Part shown: positions 16,904 to 25,281 of the stretch, one piece after another | How positions within the stretch are numbered: position 1 is the stretch's first letter | How the letters are laid out: every line of letters begins with the position of its first letter | NCBI GenBank assembly: GCA_028284155.1 | Contig: JANQSF010000077.1 | Span: 1-64,000, forward strand | DNA from: Phycisphaeraceae bacterium | GTDB lineage: Bacteria > Planctomycetota > Phycisphaerae > Phycisphaerales > Phycisphaeraceae | Reading direction: 5' to 3' | Length of the DNA: 64,000 nt | Notes under the pieces: model-generated | Seen by the model: the letters and a program-made list of their open reading frames with translations, nothing else | The model's database searches: none | Told to the model about the DNA's origin: nothing | Translations under genes and position numbers: made by a program

Positions 16904-17677
16904 ATGGCACGCAAGCAAACCCACACCGATGCAAACACCCGCTACTTCGACGCGATGGAAGGCCGAATGCTGATGAGCGGCGACGGCATGGTTGATGCGT
17001 CCGACTTCGGCAAGTGGGACGCGACCCAGAACGAGTCAACCGTCATGGACGACGGGGCCGTTCTTGGGCCGGATGCCCTACAAGACACGAACGGTGACGG
17101 CCTCGCCGAAGCTGGCCAAAGCGGCAGCGGTGTGATGGAATTGGGTACTTACAGCATGGAAATGAACCTGGCCGGCGGCGAAGGCAACGACTTGCTGATC
17201 GGCGGTGACGGGTCCGACGTACTCCGCGGCGGCGCGGGCAACGACACGCTGCTGGGCAACCGCGGCAACGACATCGTGCTCGGCCAGGACGGCAACGACC
17301 TGCTGATTGTGAATAACGGCGACGGCAGCGACTTCCTCGAAGGCGGCGAAGGCAACGACACCGTGCAGGTCAACGGTTCGAACGCCGCCAGCGGCCAAGA
17401 CATGTTTGTGCATGTCAAGGGTGTGAACCACGCCAGCGCGGACTCGGGCAATTCAATTGATAGCGAAGAGGCTCTCGGCCCCGTTGCTCTGAAAGATACG
17501 AACAACGACAGCATGAACGTCGATGAATACAACCCGTACGTGACCATCGATTACATCGACGACATCGTGCCGGCCCAGAGCGATGGCGAAGACTACAACG
17601 GGATCGTCTTCTCGGGCGGTTGGGGGATGGCCCAATACCAGTATGGTTATGAGGGCTCCCACGGCAGTCACTATTAA
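16904..17677 (+). CDS. RTX-like calcium-binding repeat surface protein 2
   Basis: 257 residues, paralogue of the protein encoded at 7564. Same N-terminus (MARKQ...NTRYFDAMEGRMLMS) with the LEPRxLLS-like motif at residues 18-25. One RTX block (GGAGNDTLLGNRGNDIVLGQ region, about residues 91-150) is almost identical to two blocks of gene 1. The flanks are unrelated, acidic and Asn/Gly/Tyr-rich, and the end is Gly/Tyr/His-rich (GYEGSHGSHY). An ATG at 16901 is equally possible; 16904 is chosen by alignment and because GGGG precedes it at good spacing. Likely a calcium-binding surface protein in the same regulon. Confidence 0.85.
   Translation: MARKQTHTDANTRYFDAMEGRMLMSGDGMVDASDFGKWDATQNESTVMDDGAVLGPDALQDTNGDGLAEAGQSGSGVMELGTYSMEMNLAGGEGNDLLIGGDGSDVLRGGAGNDTLLGNRGNDIVLGQDGNDLLIVNNGDGSDFLEGGEGNDTVQVNGSNAASGQDMFVHVKGVNHASADSGNSIDSEEALGPVALKDTNNDSMNVDEYNPYVTIDYIDDIVPAQSDGEDYNGIVFSGGWGMAQYQYGYEGSHGSHY
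17174..17344 (+). repeat. Third copy of the 171-bp RTX block
   Basis: Near-identical in DNA to 8461-8631 and 8767-8937 although it lies in a different gene 8 kb away. Confidence 0.85.
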
Positions 17678-17760
17678 ACCAACACTCAGCAGGGCCGTTA
17701 GGAAAACCGCCCACCGACCGGATGGTTTTTCATTGTGTGATAAATCACCAAAACGGACCC

Positions 17761-17809
17761 GCGCTAAGCCGCAAGCGGCCTTGAACACCGGCCGCTTGCG
17801 GCTTAGCGC
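17761..17809. terminator. Long palindromic hairpin between convergent genes
   Basis: A perfect 20-bp stem (17761-17780 with 17790-17809) and a 9-nt loop, built from two inverted copies of the GCCGC-TT-GCGGC-TTAGCGC element. On the plus strand it is followed by CTTTT. It lies between RTX-like gene 2 and purF and could terminate either. The weak hairpin at 17703-17728 is a decayed relative of the gene 1 terminator. Confidence 0.65.
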
Positions 17810-17827
17810 GCTTTTCAAGTCAGGCCG

Positions 17828-19243
17828 TCAGAACAACGGCGGCTGATTCTTCTCAAGCCCCAGCTTGCTCACCGGTTTGTCCACGTTCAACCGGTACTGA
17901 CCACTGAAACAGGCTGTGCAGTAGTGGTCGCTCGGCCGACTCACACATTCGAGCATGCCTTCGAGTGAGAGGTAAGCCATGCTGTCGACGTTGAGAAACT
18001 TGGCGATCTCGTCGGTCTCTCGACCCGTTGCCAACAGCTTCGACTTGTCGGGGAAGTCGATGCCGAAGTAGCAGCCGTGCCGGATCGGCGGGCAACTGAT
18101 GCGCAGGTGGATCTCTTTCGCCCCGGCCCGGCGCAACTGGTCCATCTTCGCCCGGGTGGTCGTGCCGCGAACGATCGAGTCGTCCACGATGATCAGCCGT
18201 TTGCCGCGAACGACCTCGGCCACGACGTTCAGTTTGAGCTGAACCTTGTCGTCGCGGTCGGCCTGATCGGGCAGGATGAACGTTCGCCCCGCATAGCGGT
18301 TGGGCACGATCCCTTCACGCAGTTCGATCTGGCTCCGCCGGGCATAGCCCAGCGCCGCCGACCGACCCGAGTCGGGCATCGGCATGACGTAGTCGGCGTC
18401 GGCGGGCGACTCCTCCGCCAGCTTTTCGCCCAGCCGTTCGCGCACCAGTTGAACGGTGTCGCCGAACAACACACTGCTTGGGTTGGCAAAATAGATGTGT
18501 TCGAAGATGCAGTGGGCGGGCTGCTGCGCGTCGATGAAACGGCGGGTGGACAACCCTTCGTCGCTGAGCGTCACGATCTCGCCCGGCTCGACCTCGCGGA
18601 CGAACGTCGCGCCCAGTGCGTCGAGCGCGACGGTCTCGCTGGCCACGCAGTCAAACCCGTCGCGGGTCTTGCCCAGCACCAGTGGCTTCCAACCCCACGG
18701 GTCGCGCGCCGCCTCGATCCGGTCTTTGAACAGGAACACGACGCTGTAAGCGCCCTGCAGGTGGTGCAACGACTCGACCACGGGGTCGAGGTTGCCCTTG
18801 GCGTGGTGCGTGGCCAACAGGTGGATAATGATCTCGGTGTCGGTCGTTGTGTGGAAGATGTGGCCGCGCTGCTCGAAGCCATTGCGCAGCAGGTCGGCGT
18901 TGATCAGGTTGCCGTTGTGGCCGACGGCGACCTGGATGCCGCCGCCGTACTCTTCCATGAGCGGTTGCGCGTTGCACGACATGGGCGAGCCGGTGGTCGA
19001 GTACCGGTTGTGCCCGATTGAGGCTCGGCCGCCGAGTTCGTCGATCTCGCCGTTGCTGAAGACCTGCGGGACCAGCCCCATGCCGACGTGGGCGCGCAGC
19101 ACCCGGCCGTCCGTCGTCGCGATGCCGGCCGACTCTTGCCCGCGGTGTTGCTGCGCGTACAGCGCCCGGTACGCCCGCCAGCCCGAGTCGTCCGGGCCCC
19201 AGACGCCGAAGACGCCGCACTTGTCCTTTGCGTGATCCGCCAT
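17828..19243 (-). CDS. purF: Amidophosphoribosyltransferase
   Basis: 471 residues. First committed step of purine synthesis: PRPP + glutamine to 5-phosphoribosylamine. The short N-terminal peptide MADHAKDK precedes the catalytic cysteine C9 (CGVFGVWG), so it must be cleaved as in Fe-S-type enzymes. Glutaminase landmarks are QHRGQESAGI, GHNRYSTTG and VGHNGNLIN. The PRPP loop is RLIIVDDSIVRGTT. Four cysteines typical of the 4Fe-4S Bacillus-type enzyme are present (CPPIRHGCYFG and DHYCTACFSG regions). The start at 19243 is the position that leaves the nucleophile after an 8-residue propeptide; an upstream extension is rejected. Divergent from the DUF1080 gene. Confidence 0.97.
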   Translation of the reverse strand: MADHAKDKCGVFGVWGPDDSGWRAYRALYAQQHRGQESAGIATTDGRVLRAHVGMGLVPQVFSNGEIDELGGRASIGHNRYSTTGSPMSCNAQPLMEEYGGGIQVAVGHNGNLINADLLRNGFEQRGHIFHTTTDTEIIIHLLATHHAKGNLDPVVESLHHLQGAYSVVFLFKDRIEAARDPWGWKPLVLGKTRDGFDCVASETVALDALGATFVREVEPGEIVTLSDEGLSTRRFIDAQQPAHCIFEHIYFANPSSVLFGDTVQLVRERLGEKLAEESPADADYVMPMPDSGRSAALGYARRSQIELREGIVPNRYAGRTFILPDQADRDDKVQLKLNVVAEVVRGKRLIIVDDSIVRGTTTRAKMDQLRRAGAKEIHLRISCPPIRHGCYFGIDFPDKSKLLATGRETDEIAKFLNVDSMAYLSLEGMLECVSRPSDHYCTACFSGQYRLNVDKPVSKLGLEKNQPPLF

Positions 19244-19340
19244 GACCCGCGCCGCGCGGCCTCCGTGGGGAAACGTCACGGTAACGGCGTGCACGCGGGG
19301 GGTCAAGGGTTGCCGGCGATTGGTCGCCCAAGCCGTGCGT

Positions 19341-19346
19341 TACAAT
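19341..19346 (+). promoter_or_regulatory. -10-like TACAAT before the DUF1080 gene
   Basis: TACAAT lies 54 nt before the ATG at 19401. No good -35 is present at 16-18 bp. The same hexamer occurs before other genes in this window (36058, 38928, 53117). Weak evidence alone. Confidence 0.35.
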
Positions 19347-19400
19347 GCCCGTTTCATGCCTGATCCGTACTCCCGACAGACGCATTACTGAGGAGCAACC

Positions 19401-20423
19401 ATGCGACGGACACTCACGACCGCTCTGACGCTGGCCTTGATCGCGACCCTGGCCGCCGGCGTCGCCGCCAAAGGCCCGAGTTGGACAGACCCCGCCAAGG
19501 CCGCCGCGGAAGACCCCGACTTCAAGGTGCAGGGCGAGTACGTCGGCACCGTTCAGGACAACGAAGAAGAAGACAAGACGCACAAGGTCGCCGCGCAGGT
19601 CATCGCGCTGGGCAATCACAAGTTCCGCCTTGTCGGATACATGGGCGGCCTGCCCGGCGCGGGCTGGGACAAGGAGACGGACAAGGTGCAGGGCGAGGCG
19701 ACCATGACCGACGGCAAGGCCGAGTTCCTCCTTGAGGATCACAAGGTCATGCTCAACAACAAGGGCGTGATGGTCGTCTACGCGAAGGGTAGCGAACGAA
19801 CCAAGGTCGGCTCGCTCAAGCGCACCGAGCGCAAGAGCCCGACGCTGGGCGCGAAGCCGCCCAAGGGCGCGGTTGTTTTGTTCGACGGCACGAAGGCGAC
19901 GTTCGAGAAGAACTGGAACAAGGGCGCGAAGATGACCGAAGACGGCCTGCTGCAACAGGGCTGCACGAGTACGCCGACGTTCGGCGCGTTCAAACTGCAC
20001 ATCGAGTTTCGGCTGCCGTATCAGCCGCAGGGCCGCGGTCAGGGCCGGGGCAACTCGGGCATCTACATGCAGGCCCGCTACGAGACGCAGATGCTCGACA
20101 GCTTCGGCCTCGAGGGCAAGCACAACGAGTGCGGCGGCATCTACAGCGTCAAGGCACCCGACGTGAACATGTGCCTCCCGCCGTTGACCTGGCAGACCTA
20201 CGACGTCGAGTTCACGCCCGCCAAATTTGACGAGTCAGGGAAAAAGACCGCGAACGCGCGTATGACCGTCCGCCACAACGGCGTCGTGATCCACGACAAC
20301 GTCGAAGTGCCCAAGCGCACGACCGCGTCGCCGAAGAAAGAAGGCCCGGAACCGGGGCCGATCTACCTACAGAACCACGGGAACCCCGTACGGTATCGGA
20401 ACGTGTGGGTCGTGCGGAAGTAG
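19401..20423 (+). CDS. DUF1080 (3-keto-disaccharide hydrolase fold) protein
   Basis: 340 residues, signal peptide at 1-22 (ALTLALIATLAAGVAA). The first half is a small beta-rich region. The second, from about residue 150 (KGAVVLFDGTKATFEKNW), is a DUF1080 jelly-roll of the concanavalin type, with HIEFRLPY, GNSGIYMQARYETQMLDSFGL and YLQNHGNPVRYRNVWV. Family members are secreted glycan-active proteins, and some hydrolyse 3-keto-glycosides. It starts at ATG 19401 with GAGGAG just upstream. It sits near a Gfo/Idh oxidoreductase, ThuA protein and sulfatase, consistent with carbohydrate catabolism. Confidence 0.92.
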   Translation: MRRTLTTALTLALIATLAAGVAAKGPSWTDPAKAAAEDPDFKVQGEYVGTVQDNEEEDKTHKVAAQVIALGNHKFRLVGYMGGLPGAGWDKETDKVQGEATMTDGKAEFLLEDHKVMLNNKGVMVVYAKGSERTKVGSLKRTERKSPTLGAKPPKGAVVLFDGTKATFEKNWNKGAKMTEDGLLQQGCTSTPTFGAFKLHIEFRLPYQPQGRGQGRGNSGIYMQARYETQMLDSFGLEGKHNECGGIYSVKAPDVNMCLPPLTWQTYDVEFTPAKFDESGKKTANARMTVRHNGVVIHDNVEVPKRTTASPKKEGPEPGPIYLQNHGNPVRYRNVWVVRK

Positions 20424-20433
20424 GGGGAGGCGG

Positions 20434-20485
20434 TTAGGCACGAAGGCACTTAGGCACGAAGGCACTTAGGCACGAAGGCACGGAG
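20434..20485. repeat. Left arm of a GGCACGAA / TTCGTGCC array pair
   Basis: Octamer-type repeats (TTAGGCAC, GAAGGCAC) right after the DUF1080 stop. They are complementary to the array at 22411-22453, on the other side of the intervening gene. Confidence 0.8.
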
Positions 20486-20491
20486 TGGGGA

Positions 20492-20537
20492 GCGCTAAGC
20501 CGCAAGCGGCGTGGGGAGGCGGGCCGCTTGCGGCTTG
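20492..20537. repeat. Palindromic GCCGC-TT-GCGGC element, paired copy
   Basis: Inverted copies at 20492-20510 and 20523-20536 give a 14-bp stem with a 12-nt loop. It lies between convergent genes and may terminate transcription of either. Confidence 0.65.
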
Positions 20538-20593
20538 GACGTTGTTGCACAACGTCATTGAGCCGGGCCGTGCCGGCCCGAACCGACGACGCC

Positions 20594-22279
20594 TCACTCG
20601 GCCTCAACAGCGATGTCGTCCTTATCCAAGTCTTCCGAGTCAAGCGTGGATCGCTCACCACCGTCGTCAATGCCGTTCGGCCCAACGCTGTAAAGCACAT
20701 ACCCGTCGCCTTGGCGGCGGTAACGCAACGGCCCGCCCTTCTTGTCGTATCGATCGTTCGGCACGGCTTTGATGAATCGCGGTGTCAACGCGTGTAGTCC
20801 CGCAGGGTACATGCCGTGATCGGCGCGATAGATCGCCAGTGTCAGGGCCACCTGCGTCAGGTCACGACGTGTCTCTATTCGGCGTATCAATTTGGCGATG
20901 TTCGCCAGTGTCCCCGTGATCAAGTCATCGTGGAAACGACTGATTCGGTCCGTTACAAGTTGCTTGCGGTTCACACCGAACGGCATCGAGAATCGCTGCC
21001 AAAAAGCCATGTCATACATCATGCGCGCTATTGGTTTGGCCATCGCGTCGACGCGTTCACCTTGGGCAATCAGATCGTCGGCGTCGAGATTCCAATGCTT
21101 GTCGGCGATCCGGCGATCCAGATTGTCGTAGTGACTGTTGACCCGTCGCATGACCGCGTTTCGATCGAGGTATTGGTCCAGAAAGGGCGCGTTCGGTAGC
21201 GCAGGTGGCATGAAGTTCTTGAAGAAATCCGGTGGGTCGAGGAACTGTTTCCAGAGCACCGGGTCGTCCAGCCACTGAACTGTGTCAAGCGCATAGAATC
21301 GTTCACCTTGTGAGATGATCTGGCGAAACGGGATCTCATGCCGCAGGCTACGAACATCGTCGCGCAACGTACGGGCCTGTTCGGCGTTCAGCTTGTCACT
21401 CACGGCCATATCTTTGATTGCGCCAAGCCACAAGGCGTCGATCGATATGGCGATTAACGCGCCAATTACGGTTCGGCGCTGTGTGTAAAGGTTGCCCAGC
21501 CGCTGCATTGCCAACAGGTCCGACCGAGCGCCTTGGAAGTTGCCCTGATCCAGTCGCCGCATTGACCGCACACACAGCCCCCGCACGATGTGGCGCACGG
21601 ACGACCCGCCGCCCAAGACGCTCGAGTTCATTCGGACCTTCACCTCTGGGCCGATCTGACTCTCCGGGAGATAGAACCGATCACGCCGACTCGCTTCAAC
21701 GGCGACGTCCAAGGCACGCTGGTTGAGTGACAGGTAAGCGGCCGCGATCGGACTGTCGTCCGGTCGCCATGGCCCGTCGGTGGACGCTATTTGGGCGTCA
21801 CCAAACAGATCGATCGCATCGAATGTATCCGGGGTGTCTGGGATGTCCACTCCGTGAGTTTTCAAGGCTGCCAGAATCCGTTTACGCTCCGCCGCTCCGT
21901 CGCGCACGGGCGAGTCGAGTTCGTCTGTCCGCGAATACACCTCTCGGAGGTCGTCAAAGTCCACGAATGCGTCGTCACCAGGCTTTGGCGGTGCGGCGAA
22001 GCCGAGCCGTTCATAAAACAAATCAACATCGTGCTCATCCTTCCTCAATCCGAAATCCACTACCTCCGCCAACTTCGCGGCTGCGTTGTTCTCACGCGTC
22101 ACGCCTTTCGAACGCGCTTCGTCGAACGCACGCAGGTAATCAATCCGCCCGGCCTTGTCGAGCGGTTCGGTGATGTACGTCGTGTCCCGTCCGTGGACGA
22201 GTGGGACGGGTTTCGGCTGTCCTTCCGGGGGACCGGCCGACAGAAGCACGAGCAGGCCCGCGAGGCAGACGTGTTGCAT
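20594..22279 (-). CDS. Planctomycete hypothetical exported protein, 561 aa
   Basis: No named family recognised with confidence. An N-terminal signal peptide (MQHVCLAGLLVLLSAG) is followed by a largely helical, charged protein. The C-terminal 90 residues (LALYRADHGMYPAGLHALTPRF...PLRYRRQGDGYVLYSVGPNGIDDGG) look like the pseudopilin-derived tail seen in many planctomycete secreted proteins. The start at 22279 begins the signal peptide; a longer frame to 22327 has no support. It reads against both neighbours and is bracketed by the two arms of an inverted word-array pair (20434-20485 and 22411-22453). Role unknown. Confidence 0.8.
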   Translation of the reverse strand: MQHVCLAGLLVLLSAGPPEGQPKPVPLVHGRDTTYITEPLDKAGRIDYLRAFDEARSKGVTRENNAAAKLAEVVDFGLRKDEHDVDLFYERLGFAAPPKPGDDAFVDFDDLREVYSRTDELDSPVRDGAAERKRILAALKTHGVDIPDTPDTFDAIDLFGDAQIASTDGPWRPDDSPIAAAYLSLNQRALDVAVEASRRDRFYLPESQIGPEVKVRMNSSVLGGGSSVRHIVRGLCVRSMRRLDQGNFQGARSDLLAMQRLGNLYTQRRTVIGALIAISIDALWLGAIKDMAVSDKLNAEQARTLRDDVRSLRHEIPFRQIISQGERFYALDTVQWLDDPVLWKQFLDPPDFFKNFMPPALPNAPFLDQYLDRNAVMRRVNSHYDNLDRRIADKHWNLDADDLIAQGERVDAMAKPIARMMYDMAFWQRFSMPFGVNRKQLVTDRISRFHDDLITGTLANIAKLIRRIETRRDLTQVALTLAIYRADHGMYPAGLHALTPRFIKAVPNDRYDKKGGPLRYRRQGDGYVLYSVGPNGIDDGGERSTLDSEDLDKDDIAVEAE

Positions 22280-22363
22280 GGCATCGCTCCGAACGGCGTG
22301 CGTCGCAAACCCGGTTGACCTACTCAACGAATCACCGTCAGTCTACCCCAACCGCCGCCCCGT

Positions 22364-22391
22364 TTGAAACGAACGCCGCACGTGCTATAAA
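22364..22391 (+). promoter_or_regulatory. Sigma-70-like promoter for the Gfo/Idh gene
   Basis: TTGAAA (22364-22369), a 16-bp spacer, then TATAAA (22386-22391) with an extended TGC. It is the best -35/-10 pair noticed in the window. It would place the whole word array 22411-22453 in the 5' untranslated leader. Confidence 0.5.
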
Positions 22392-22410
22392 CGTCCCCCG
22401 CGCACAACCC

Positions 22411-22453
22411 TCCGTGCCTTCGTGCCTTCGTGCCTAAGTGCCTCCGTGCCTTG
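22411..22453. repeat. Right arm of the TTCGTGCC array pair
   Basis: Five near-perfect octamers of the form GTGCCTTC, ending 20 nt before the Gfo/Idh start codon. Complement of 20434-20485. Confidence 0.8.
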
Positions 22454-22472
22454 ATTCTACAGGACCCCACTC

Positions 22473-23657
22473 ATGAAACCCATCCGACTCGGCGTCATCG
22501 GCTGCGGCGGGATGGCCCGCAACCATATGGGCTATTTCGAATCGATCCCCGGTTTGAAGTTCACGGCCGCGGCTGACAACTTCACCGACAACCTCGATCT
22601 CGTGACGTCGCTGTTCGGCGTCGAGGGGTTCACCGATGGCAGGAAGCTGATCAAGTCGGGCCTGTGCGACGCGGTGATGATCTGCACGCCGCACTGGTTC
22701 CACCCCGAGCTGTCGATCGCGGGGTTCAAGGCTGGGCTGCACGTGCTGACCGAGAAGCCGGTCGCGGTGACCGCCAAGGACGCGGTGCGGGTCGAGAAAG
22801 AACACGCCAAGCACCGCGGGCTGGTGTACGCGGCGATGTTCCAGATCCGGGCGCACCCGATGTGGTTGGCGATCAAGCAGATCATCGACCGCGGCGATCT
22901 CGGGCCGATCCAAAGGGTCAACTGGATCGTGACCAACTGGTTCCGGTCGCAGGCGTACATGGACTCGGGCGCCTGGCGGGCGACGTGGAAGGGCGAGGGC
23001 GGCGGCGTGCTGCTGAACCAATGCCCGCACAACCTCGACCTGCTGTGCTGGCTGGTCGGGTCGCCGACCGAGGTGTTGGCCGACGTCCGTTGCGGCAAGT
23101 ACCACCACATCGAGGTCGACGACGAGGTCTCCGCGCTGCTCAAGTGGGACGACAAGAAAAACAGACGCATCAACCCGAAGGGCGCGACGGGCGTATTCGT
23201 CACCACGACGGGGGAGTCCCCCGGAAGTGACCGGCTCGAACTCGTCGGCGACCGTGGCAAACTCATCGTTGAGAACGGCAAGGTCACCTTTACGCGCACG
23301 CATGTCTCAGTTGCCAAGTTCTGCAAGACGACGGACGAGGCGTTCGGCCAACCGACGACCGAGACGATCACGATCGACACGGGCAGCGCAAACCCGGGTC
23401 ACTCGGTTGTGACCGCGAACTTCATTCAAGCAATCCGCAAGCCGAAGACGCCGCTGATCTGTTCGGGTCAGAGCGCGCTGGCAGAGTTGGAGTTGGGCAA
23501 CGCGATGCTGATGTCCGGCCTGACGGGCAATGCGGTGAGAATCCCCACTAACCGGGCCGCGTACGATCGGCTGCTGAAAGACCTGATCGCCAAGAGCACG
23601 TTCAAGAAAGGCGCGGTGAAGAAAGCGAAGGTTGATATGGCCAAGTCGTTCCATTGA
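22473..23657 (+). CDS. Gfo/Idh/MocA-family oxidoreductase
   Basis: 394 residues. NAD(P)-dependent sugar or inositol oxidoreductase family. The N-terminal Rossmann motif GVIGCGGMARNH (residues 7-18), the EKPVAV segment with the usual lysine (about residue 94) and a C-terminal alpha/beta domain (GGVLLNQCPHNLDLLCWLVG) are intact. No signal peptide, so cytoplasmic. The substrate cannot be read from sequence. Neighbouring DUF1080 and ThuA genes suggest 3-keto-sugar or similar carbohydrate catabolism. ATG 22473 has AGGA 8 nt upstream. Confidence 0.93.
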   Translation: MKPIRLGVIGCGGMARNHMGYFESIPGLKFTAAADNFTDNLDLVTSLFGVEGFTDGRKLIKSGLCDAVMICTPHWFHPELSIAGFKAGLHVLTEKPVAVTAKDAVRVEKEHAKHRGLVYAAMFQIRAHPMWLAIKQIIDRGDLGPIQRVNWIVTNWFRSQAYMDSGAWRATWKGEGGGVLLNQCPHNLDLLCWLVGSPTEVLADVRCGKYHHIEVDDEVSALLKWDDKKNRRINPKGATGVFVTTTGESPGSDRLELVGDRGKLIVENGKVTFTRTHVSVAKFCKTTDEAFGQPTTETITIDTGSANPGHSVVTANFIQAIRKPKTPLICSGQSALAELELGNAMLMSGLTGNAVRIPTNRAAYDRLLKDLIAKSTFKKGAVKKAKVDMAKSFH

Positions 23658-23658
23658 C

Positions 23659-23681
23659 CGCCGCTTGCGGCTTAGCGCGGC
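23659..23681. repeat. Palindromic GCCGC-TT-GCGGC-TTAGCGCGGC element
   Basis: A single copy 2 nt after the Gfo/Idh stop. Same element as at 4555, 17761/17790 and 20492/20523. Confidence 0.65.
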
Positions 23682-23715
23682 TCACAAGTAATCCCACTCG
23701 ACACGGACCGACACG

Positions 23716-24537
23716 ATGAAGATGAAGATACTGGCGGTCGCACTCGCATCGACGTTCCTTGGCGGTTGCTCGAACACGACACCCACGTCGTTCGACGATT
23801 CTGCTCCGCGCGTACTGGTCTACTCCAACACCGCCTGGTACCGCCACCCCGAGGTGCCCGCGATCAGTGGCTGGCTCGCGGGCGTTGGAATGAAGCACGG
23901 CATGGTCGTGCATGTGACCGAAACGCCCAAAGACTTGAGCGCCAAGAAGCTGGCCGACTACGACGTGCTCGTGCTCAACAGCACAACGGACATCGGCAAG
24001 TCGTTGGACGATGCGCAGAAACAGGCGGTGATCGACTGGTTCCGGGCCGGCGGCGGGATCGTCGGCCTGCACGCGGCGCTGGTGCATCACGACCATTGGC
24101 CCTGGTTCACGGCGCTGGCTGGTTGCGACTTCGACAGCGACTCGGAGTTTGTGCCCGCGCGTGTCGTGGTCGATCCGGGCGCGGTCGATCACCCAATCAT
24201 GCGCGGCTTCGGGCGAGAGTTTGTTTACACCGCTGACTGGACGAACCACACGAAGTCGGTGACGGGGCTCGACGGCGTGCAGGTTTTGGCGCGGGTGGAT
24301 GAAACGACTTACGAACCGGTTCGGCCTTACTTCCAGCAGCGCGGCGGCAAGCCGATGGGCGCGGACCATCCGGTGATCTGGACGCGCACGTTCGAGGGCG
24401 GGCGTTTCTTCTACACCGAGCTTGGTCACGACGTGCGCTCGCTGAACACGCCGTTCGGTATTCAGCACGTGATCGAGGGTATCCGTTGGACCGCGGCCGA
24501 CCGCATCGCCGCGCGACGCGCGACCGAGCAGGAGTGA
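23716..24537 (+). CDS. ThuA-like lipoprotein
   Basis: 273 residues. Lipobox at FLGGC (about residues 14-18), so probably a membrane-anchored periplasmic lipoprotein. The rest is a ThuA-like class I glutamine-amidotransferase-fold domain: VLVYSNTAWYRHPEVP, YDVLVLNSTTD, GGGIVGLHAALVHH, PVIWTRTFEGGRFFYTELGHD. ThuA relatives take part in disaccharide (trehalose-type) utilisation and often neighbour Gfo/Idh and DUF1080 genes, as here. No catalytic mechanism is established for the planctomycete forms. An in-frame ATG at 23722 is an alternative start. Confidence 0.9.
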   Translation: MKMKILAVALASTFLGGCSNTTPTSFDDSAPRVLVYSNTAWYRHPEVPAISGWLAGVGMKHGMVVHVTETPKDLSAKKLADYDVLVLNSTTDIGKSLDDAQKQAVIDWFRAGGGIVGLHAALVHHDHWPWFTALAGCDFDSDSEFVPARVVVDPGAVDHPIMRGFGREFVYTADWTNHTKSVTGLDGVQVLARVDETTYEPVRPYFQQRGGKPMGADHPVIWTRTFEGGRFFYTELGHDVRSLNTPFGIQHVIEGIRWTAADRIAARRATEQE

Positions 24538-24542
24538 GCGGG

Positions 24543-25187
24543 ATGAAAACGATCGTCTGCTTCGGCGACTCGAACACGTGGGGCTACATGCCCGGAACGG
24601 ATGCGCTGCGTTTTGCACCGGACGTGCGTTGGCCGGGCGTGATGCGCGCGGCGCTGGGTGACGGCTTTACCGTCATCGAGTCGGCATTGAACGGCCGAAC
24701 GACCGTATTCGACGACCCTTTGATGGTCGACCGCAACGGTCGCCGTCACCTGCCGACCGTGTTGGAGACGCACGCGCCGATCGACCTGCTGATCATCGCG
24801 CTGGGCGTGAACGACCTGAAGCAGTACTTCAACCTCAGGGCAGACGACATCGCGGCCGGCGCGGGCGTGTTGGCGCAACTGGCGCTGGATAGCGACGCGG
24901 GGCCGCAGGTCGACGGAGGGCGCACGTCGCCGGGTGTCGCGCTGGTCTGTCCCGTTCGGCCGGTCGCGGCGCGGGAGGCGTTTGGGCACAAGTTCGACGG
25001 CGCGGTCGAGCGGTCGGCTGACATGCCGCGTGCGTTTGCCGAGGTCGCGCAGACACTTGGCGTCCCGTGGTTTGACGCAGGCGCTGTCGCGAAGGCGGAC
25101 GACCTGGACGGCGTGCACCTTGACGCCGACGCTCACGCGGCGCTGGGGCGGGCGATGGCGGAGTTCGTGCGGGGCGTCCTTGACTGA
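24543..25187 (+). CDS. SGNH/GDSL-family hydrolase
   Basis: 214 residues. Block I GDSNTWGY (Ser about residue 9), the block III-like GVNDLK (Asn) and the C-terminal DGVHLDADAH carrying the catalytic Asp/His give a complete SGNH signature. No signal peptide, so probably a cytoplasmic arylesterase- or carbohydrate-esterase-type enzyme. It begins 5 nt after the ThuA stop, so the two are likely co-transcribed. Deacylation of sugars would fit the neighbourhood but is inference. Confidence 0.9.
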   Translation: MKTIVCFGDSNTWGYMPGTDALRFAPDVRWPGVMRAALGDGFTVIESALNGRTTVFDDPLMVDRNGRRHLPTVLETHAPIDLLIIALGVNDLKQYFNLRADDIAAGAGVLAQLALDSDAGPQVDGGRTSPGVALVCPVRPVAAREAFGHKFDGAVERSADMPRAFAEVAQTLGVPWFDAGAVAKADDLDGVHLDADAHAALGRAMAEFVRGVLD

Positions 25188-25281
25188 GGCCGGCACGTCG
25201 TTGGCCGCACGGAGAGTGTGTTAGTCTGTCCCTGCTGGGTCGGTTGGATATCCACCTGTTTGTGTTTGAGAGGAACGAACC

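Noticed and set aside
17428..17677. PEP-CTERM-type sorting signal at the end of RTX-like protein 2
   Set aside because: The C-terminus is Gly/Tyr/His-rich with no hydrophobic segment or basic end; gene 1 also lacks such a signal.
18651..20123. 490-residue minus-strand frame spanning purF and DUF1080
   Set aside because: It crosses two well-supported genes in wrong frames and their divergent promoter region.
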